Shown one piece after another: positions 14,346 through 17,046 of a stretch of 17,046 bases of DNA (positions are counted from its first letter, which is position 1; every line of letters starts with the position of its first letter). The position numbers and the translations under genes were made by a program. The DNA is from Ga0077527 sp964531455 (GTDB taxonomy: Bacteria > Pseudomonadota > Gammaproteobacteria > Burkholderiales > SG8-41): assembly GCA_964531455.1 (NCBI GenBank), contig CAZHFZ010000060.1, positions 1-17,046 on the forward strand. Reading direction: 5' to 3'. Under the pieces are notes generated by a model that saw only the letters and a list, made by a program, of their open reading frames with translations, was not told the DNA's origin and searched no databases.

Positions 14346-15581
14346 ATGGATGACACAGCTGACTTCGTAGTGGAACGTTTACCGCGCGCCCGGCGAACAC
14401 TGCGTATCGCGGTCGTTACCGAGACTTATCCGCCCGAGGTCAACGGAGTCGCGCTGAGCGCGGCGCGATTTCTGGAAGGTCTTCGCAGCCGCGATCATGA
14501 CATCATGCTGGTGAGGCCGCGCCAGAGCGCAGGTGACGTTGAAACCGTGAAGGGCAGCCTGCGCGAGGTGCTGACCAAAGGTTTGCCCATTCCCCGTTAC
14601 CCGGGTTTGCGTATGGGGTTGCCAGCAACCCGCGCGCTGGAGTCCTTGTGGCAGCGCTGGCGACCTGATGTGGTGCATGTGTTGACAGAAGGTCCGCTGG
14701 GCTGGTCTGCGTTGCGTGCGGCGCGCAAGCTTCAATTGCCGGTGGTGTCAGACTTCCGTACCAATTTTCATTCTTACAGCAGCCACTATGGTGTTGGCTG
14801 GCTGGGCAAGCCAATTCTTGCTTACCTGCGCAAATTCCATAACAAGACACTGTGGACTCTGGTTCCGACAGAGTCGCTGCGCCGGGAACTGGAACAGCTC
14901 GGATTTCTCAATCTGCGCGTGATCGCCAGGGGCGTCGATACCAAATTATTCAATCCGGCGCGGCGCAGCCCCTTGCTGCGCGCCGACTGGGGGGCCGGGC
15001 CGGACGACCCGGTGCTGCTTCACGTCGGCCGTATCGCCGCAGAGAAAAACATGGATGCACTGCAGACGGCCTACGCTGCCGCGCGCGAAAAATCGCCGCG
15101 CACCCGTCTGGTCATGGTCGGTGACGGGCCCGCGCGCGACGAAATGCGGGCACTTTGCCCGGATGTGGTCTTTGCAGGCATGCGTCGTGGCGAAGACCTC
15201 GCAACACACTACGCCTCGGCCGACGTGTTTCTTTTTCCCAGCCTGACCGAGACCTACGGAAATGTGACGCTGGAGGCTCTGGCGAGCGGACTGGCTGTGG
15301 TGGCCTTCGGGTATGCCGCTGCGGCGGAAACCATCCGCAATGACCACAACGGGTGGTTGGCGCCCAAGGGCGATACCTCAGCGTTTGCCGCGCTCGCAGC
15401 CGCTGCCGTTGCGGAACGGGTGCGTGCCCGGGTCGTGGGCTCGCGCGCCCGCGAAAGCGCGCTGCAATTGGGCTGGGATCCGGTGGTCCGGCAACTGGAA
15501 ACTCTGCTCGAAATTGCCGCCTGCGTGACGCCAATGTCCGGGGATCCCGAAACTGCGCACAACGTATCGCCGACTGTTTAG
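14346..15581 (+). CDS. GT4-family glycosyltransferase
   Basis: Retaining glycosyltransferase of the GT4/GT-B type, 411 residues from ATG 14346. An in-frame TTG at 14322 is possible, and neither start has a good Shine-Dalgarno. The N-terminal domain begins with RIAVVTETYPPEVNGVALS (20-38), typical of MgtA/PimB/SqdX-like lipid glycosyltransferases. HVGRIAAEKN (226-235) starts the donor-binding half. The E-x7-E motif is Glu302 and Glu310 (SLTETYGNVTLEALASG). Close relatives transfer mannose, glucose or glucuronate to diacylglycerol or phosphatidylinositol, but acceptor and donor cannot be fixed here. Placement beside lipid-related genes favours a glycolipid product. Its stop overlaps the gluQRS stop by four bases in convergent orientation. 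Confidence 0.9.
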   Translation: MDDTADFVVERLPRARRTLRIAVVTETYPPEVNGVALSAARFLEGLRSRDHDIMLVRPRQSAGDVETVKGSLREVLTKGLPIPRYPGLRMGLPATRALESLWQRWRPDVVHVLTEGPLGWSALRAARKLQLPVVSDFRTNFHSYSSHYGVGWLGKPILAYLRKFHNKTLWTLVPTESLRRELEQLGFLNLRVIARGVDTKLFNPARRSPLLRADWGAGPDDPVLLHVGRIAAEKNMDALQTAYAAAREKSPRTRLVMVGDGPARDEMRALCPDVVFAGMRRGEDLATHYASADVFLFPSLTETYGNVTLEALASGLAVVAFGYAAAAETIRNDHNGWLAPKGDTSAFAALAAAAVAERVRARVVGSRARESALQLGWDPVVRQLETLLEIAACVTPMSGDPETAHNVSPTV

Positions 15582-16477
15582 TCGGGTGCCGCCTGTGTGC
15601 GGGTGTGCGGGACGCGCGTAATGTCCCATGCGGCAACAGCTTGCGCCCAGAATGCGCGCGTGTCGTCGGGTGCGCAGTCGGTAATGATGACCTGCCCGAG
15701 GAATTGCAACACTGCATTTAACGTCAGTACAGGCGCAGCCACGTTAATTGGCGCAGCTAGCGTCTGCTTGGAGAGTTTTTCGCCGAGCACGTTCACTGCT
15801 ACCGGCAGGTGGGCGTAACGCGGCGTGGCATAGCCCAGCAGCTGCTGCAGATAAATCTGCCGTGTTGTTGAATCCAGCAGGTCGGCGCCGCGCACTACAT
15901 CGGTAATGCCCTGTGCGGCATCGTCCACCACCACAGCCAGCTGATAAGCGAAATAACCGTCGGCGCGTTTCACCACAAAATCGCCCACCTGGCGCTCCAG
16001 GCTGTGCACGACCTTGCCCTGGATAACATCCTTGAGTTCGGTGCGGGTGTTGTCGGTAATCACGCGGTCGGCACGCGCGGCGCGGCCGGCGAGCAGGCCT
16101 TTGCGGCAGGTGCCGGGGTAAATCGGACCGTCCAGCCCGCCGACCGCTGAATCGGCGATTTCGCGGCGGCTGCAGGCGCAGGGGTAGATCAGTTTGCGTT
16201 TTTTCAGGACTTTCAGCGCTTTTTCGTAAGCCTCGCTGCGGGTGCTTTGATAAACCACGGTCTCATCCCAAGCCATGCCGAGGTTTTCCAGTGAACGCAG
16301 GATGAGGTCGGCTGCGCCTGGCACTGTTCTCGACAGGTCAAGATCATCCATGCGTACGAGCCAAGCCCCGCCATGGGATTTGGCGTCGAGATAACTGCCG
16401 ACTGCAGCGACCAGTGAACCAAAGTGCAACGGACCGGTGGGAGAGGGGGCAAAACGACCGCGGTAATTACGCTTCAT
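15578..16477 (-). CDS. gluQRS: Glutamyl-Q tRNA(Asp) synthetase
   Basis: Truncated glutamyl-tRNA synthetase paralogue, 299 residues. It activates glutamate and attaches it to queuosine at the wobble base of tRNA(Asp); it lacks the anticodon-binding domain. The class I signature HFGS is at 18-21 (APSPTGPLHFGSL) and the KMSKS-like motif is KLSKQ at 234-238. The expected zinc ligands Cys100, Cys102, Tyr120 and Cys124 are present. RMDDLDLSR, GDFVVKRADGYFAYQLAVVVDD and VVRGADLLDST are diagnostic. The ATG at 16477 matches the family N terminus but has no Shine-Dalgarno. A TACACT box ends six bases before it on the minus strand, so a leaderless message is possible. It converges with the glycosyltransferase gene. 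Confidence 0.96.
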   Translation of the reverse strand: MKRNYRGRFAPSPTGPLHFGSLVAAVGSYLDAKSHGGAWLVRMDDLDLSRTVPGAADLILRSLENLGMAWDETVVYQSTRSEAYEKALKVLKKRKLIYPCACSRREIADSAVGGLDGPIYPGTCRKGLLAGRAARADRVITDNTRTELKDVIQGKVVHSLERQVGDFVVKRADGYFAYQLAVVVDDAAQGITDVVRGADLLDSTTRQIYLQQLLGYATPRYAHLPVAVNVLGEKLSKQTLAAPINVAAPVLTLNAVLQFLGQVIITDCAPDDTRAFWAQAVAAWDITRVPHTRTQAAPD

Positions 16478-16505
16478 GACATAAGTGTAACGCCAATGCA
16501 GGCGC

Positions 16506-16511
16506 TAAAAT
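16506..16511 (+). promoter_or_regulatory. Candidate -10 box for the class III alcohol dehydrogenase gene
   Basis: TAAAAT matches TATAAT at five of six positions and lies 39 bases before the ATG. The -35 position (about 16484-16489) matches consensus poorly. The 73-base gap also serves divergent gluQRS. No formaldehyde-regulator gene or obvious operator is visible in the window. Confidence 0.35.
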
Positions 16512-16550
16512 GGAAGTTCTTCAAAAGACCACATTCCGGGAGCATAACTG

Positions 16551-17046
16551 ATGAAAGTCAAAGCCGCCGTCGCGCACAAGGCCGGCGCACCGCTGGCCAT
16601 CGAAACCGTCGATCTGGACGGGCCGCGCGCAGGTGAAGTACTGGTCGAAATCAAGGCCACGGGTATCTGCCATACCGACGAGTTCACCCGCTCGGGTGCC
16701 GACCCCGAAGGGCTGTTTCCGGCGATCCTCGGCCATGAGGGCGCAGGTGTGGTGGTCGACATCGGGCCGGGCGTCACCAGTCTGAAAAAGGGTGACCATG
16801 TCATTCCTTTGTACACTCCGGAATGCCGCCAGTGCGAATACTGCCTCAGCGGCAAGACCAATCTGTGTCAGGCCATCCGCACCACGCAGGGTCAGGGCGT
16901 GATGCCTGACGGCAGCAGCCGCTTCTCGGTCGGCGGCGAACGGGTTTTTCATTACATGGGCACTTCGACCTTTGCCAATTACACGGTCGTTCCGGAGATT
17001 GCGCTGGCGAAAATCCGCGAGGACGCGCCCTTCGACAAGGTCTGCT
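16551..17046 (+). CDS. adhC: Class III alcohol dehydrogenase / S-(hydroxymethyl)glutathione dehydrogenase, 3'-truncated by window edge
   Basis: Glutathione-dependent formaldehyde dehydrogenase (also called frmA). It oxidises S-hydroxymethylglutathione with NAD+ and also reduces S-nitrosoglutathione. Only the first 165 residues are in the window, covering most of the catalytic domain. Catalytic zinc ligands Cys40 (GICHTD) and His62-Glu63 (GHEGAG) are present. Structural zinc cysteines are at 92, 95, 98 and 106. SGADPEGLFPAILGHEG, HVIPLYTPEC, SGKTNLCQAIR and FHYMGTSTF are near-identical to class III enzymes as I know them. The ATG has GGAG eight bases upstream. The rest of the gene lies outside; an S-formylglutathione hydrolase gene commonly follows. 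Confidence 0.96.
   Translation, partial: MKVKAAVAHKAGAPLAIETVDLDGPRAGEVLVEIKATGICHTDEFTRSGADPEGLFPAILGHEGAGVVVDIGPGVTSLKKGDHVIPLYTPECRQCEYCLSGKTNLCQAIRTTQGQGVMPDGSSRFSVGGERVFHYMGTSTFANYTVVPEIALAKIREDAPFDKVC

Overview
This 17 kb window is GC-rich, densely packed chromosomal DNA, probably from a heterotrophic betaproteobacterium (Burkholderiales, Rhodocyclales or a relative). That placement is inferred from a Bug/TctC-type solute-binding protein, a CaiB/BaiF CoA transferase, a GntR-TauE pair, gluQRS and a class III alcohol dehydrogenase. I see no rRNA, tRNA, CRISPR array, insertion sequence or phage gene. No stretch without a gene exceeds about 200 bases.

Left part (1-5750). A GntR/FCD regulator, cut by the left edge, precedes a TauE/SafE permease on the + strand. 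Four minus-strand genes face them. Reading leftwards in transcription order these are an orphan Bug-type periplasmic binding protein, a perfect palindromic terminator, a zinc-free quinone oxidoreductase (MDR family), a YqhA/UPF0114 membrane protein and a CHASE-GGDEF diguanylate cyclase.

Middle (5900-9405). A patatin-like lipoprotein is followed by a three-gene + strand operon: a class III CoA transferase, an SbtA-family sodium/bicarbonate permease and an SbtB-like PII protein. The last two overlap by ATGA. This is a bicarbonate transporter with its own small signalling protein in an apparent heterotroph.

Right part (9541-14180, extending to 15581). This looks like an uncharacterised membrane-lipid island. 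A minus-strand operon encodes a phosphatidylserine decarboxylase, an unrecognised seven-helix membrane protein and an exported chalcone-isomerase-like protein, with a gap of one base or a coupled overlap between genes. It diverges from a class III aminotransferase that has an unusual membrane-anchored N-terminal extension. That gene converges with a distant Mpo1-like membrane protein, which diverges from a GT4 glycosyltransferase. The glycosyltransferase converges with gluQRS, and both convergent pairs overlap by the same four bases. A class III alcohol dehydrogenase (glutathione-dependent formaldehyde oxidation) runs off the right edge.

The decarboxylase, aminotransferase, Mpo1-like protein and glycosyltransferase could modify a lipid head group or long-chain base. 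No product can be named from sequence alone. This island and the SbtAB pair are the parts most worth following up.
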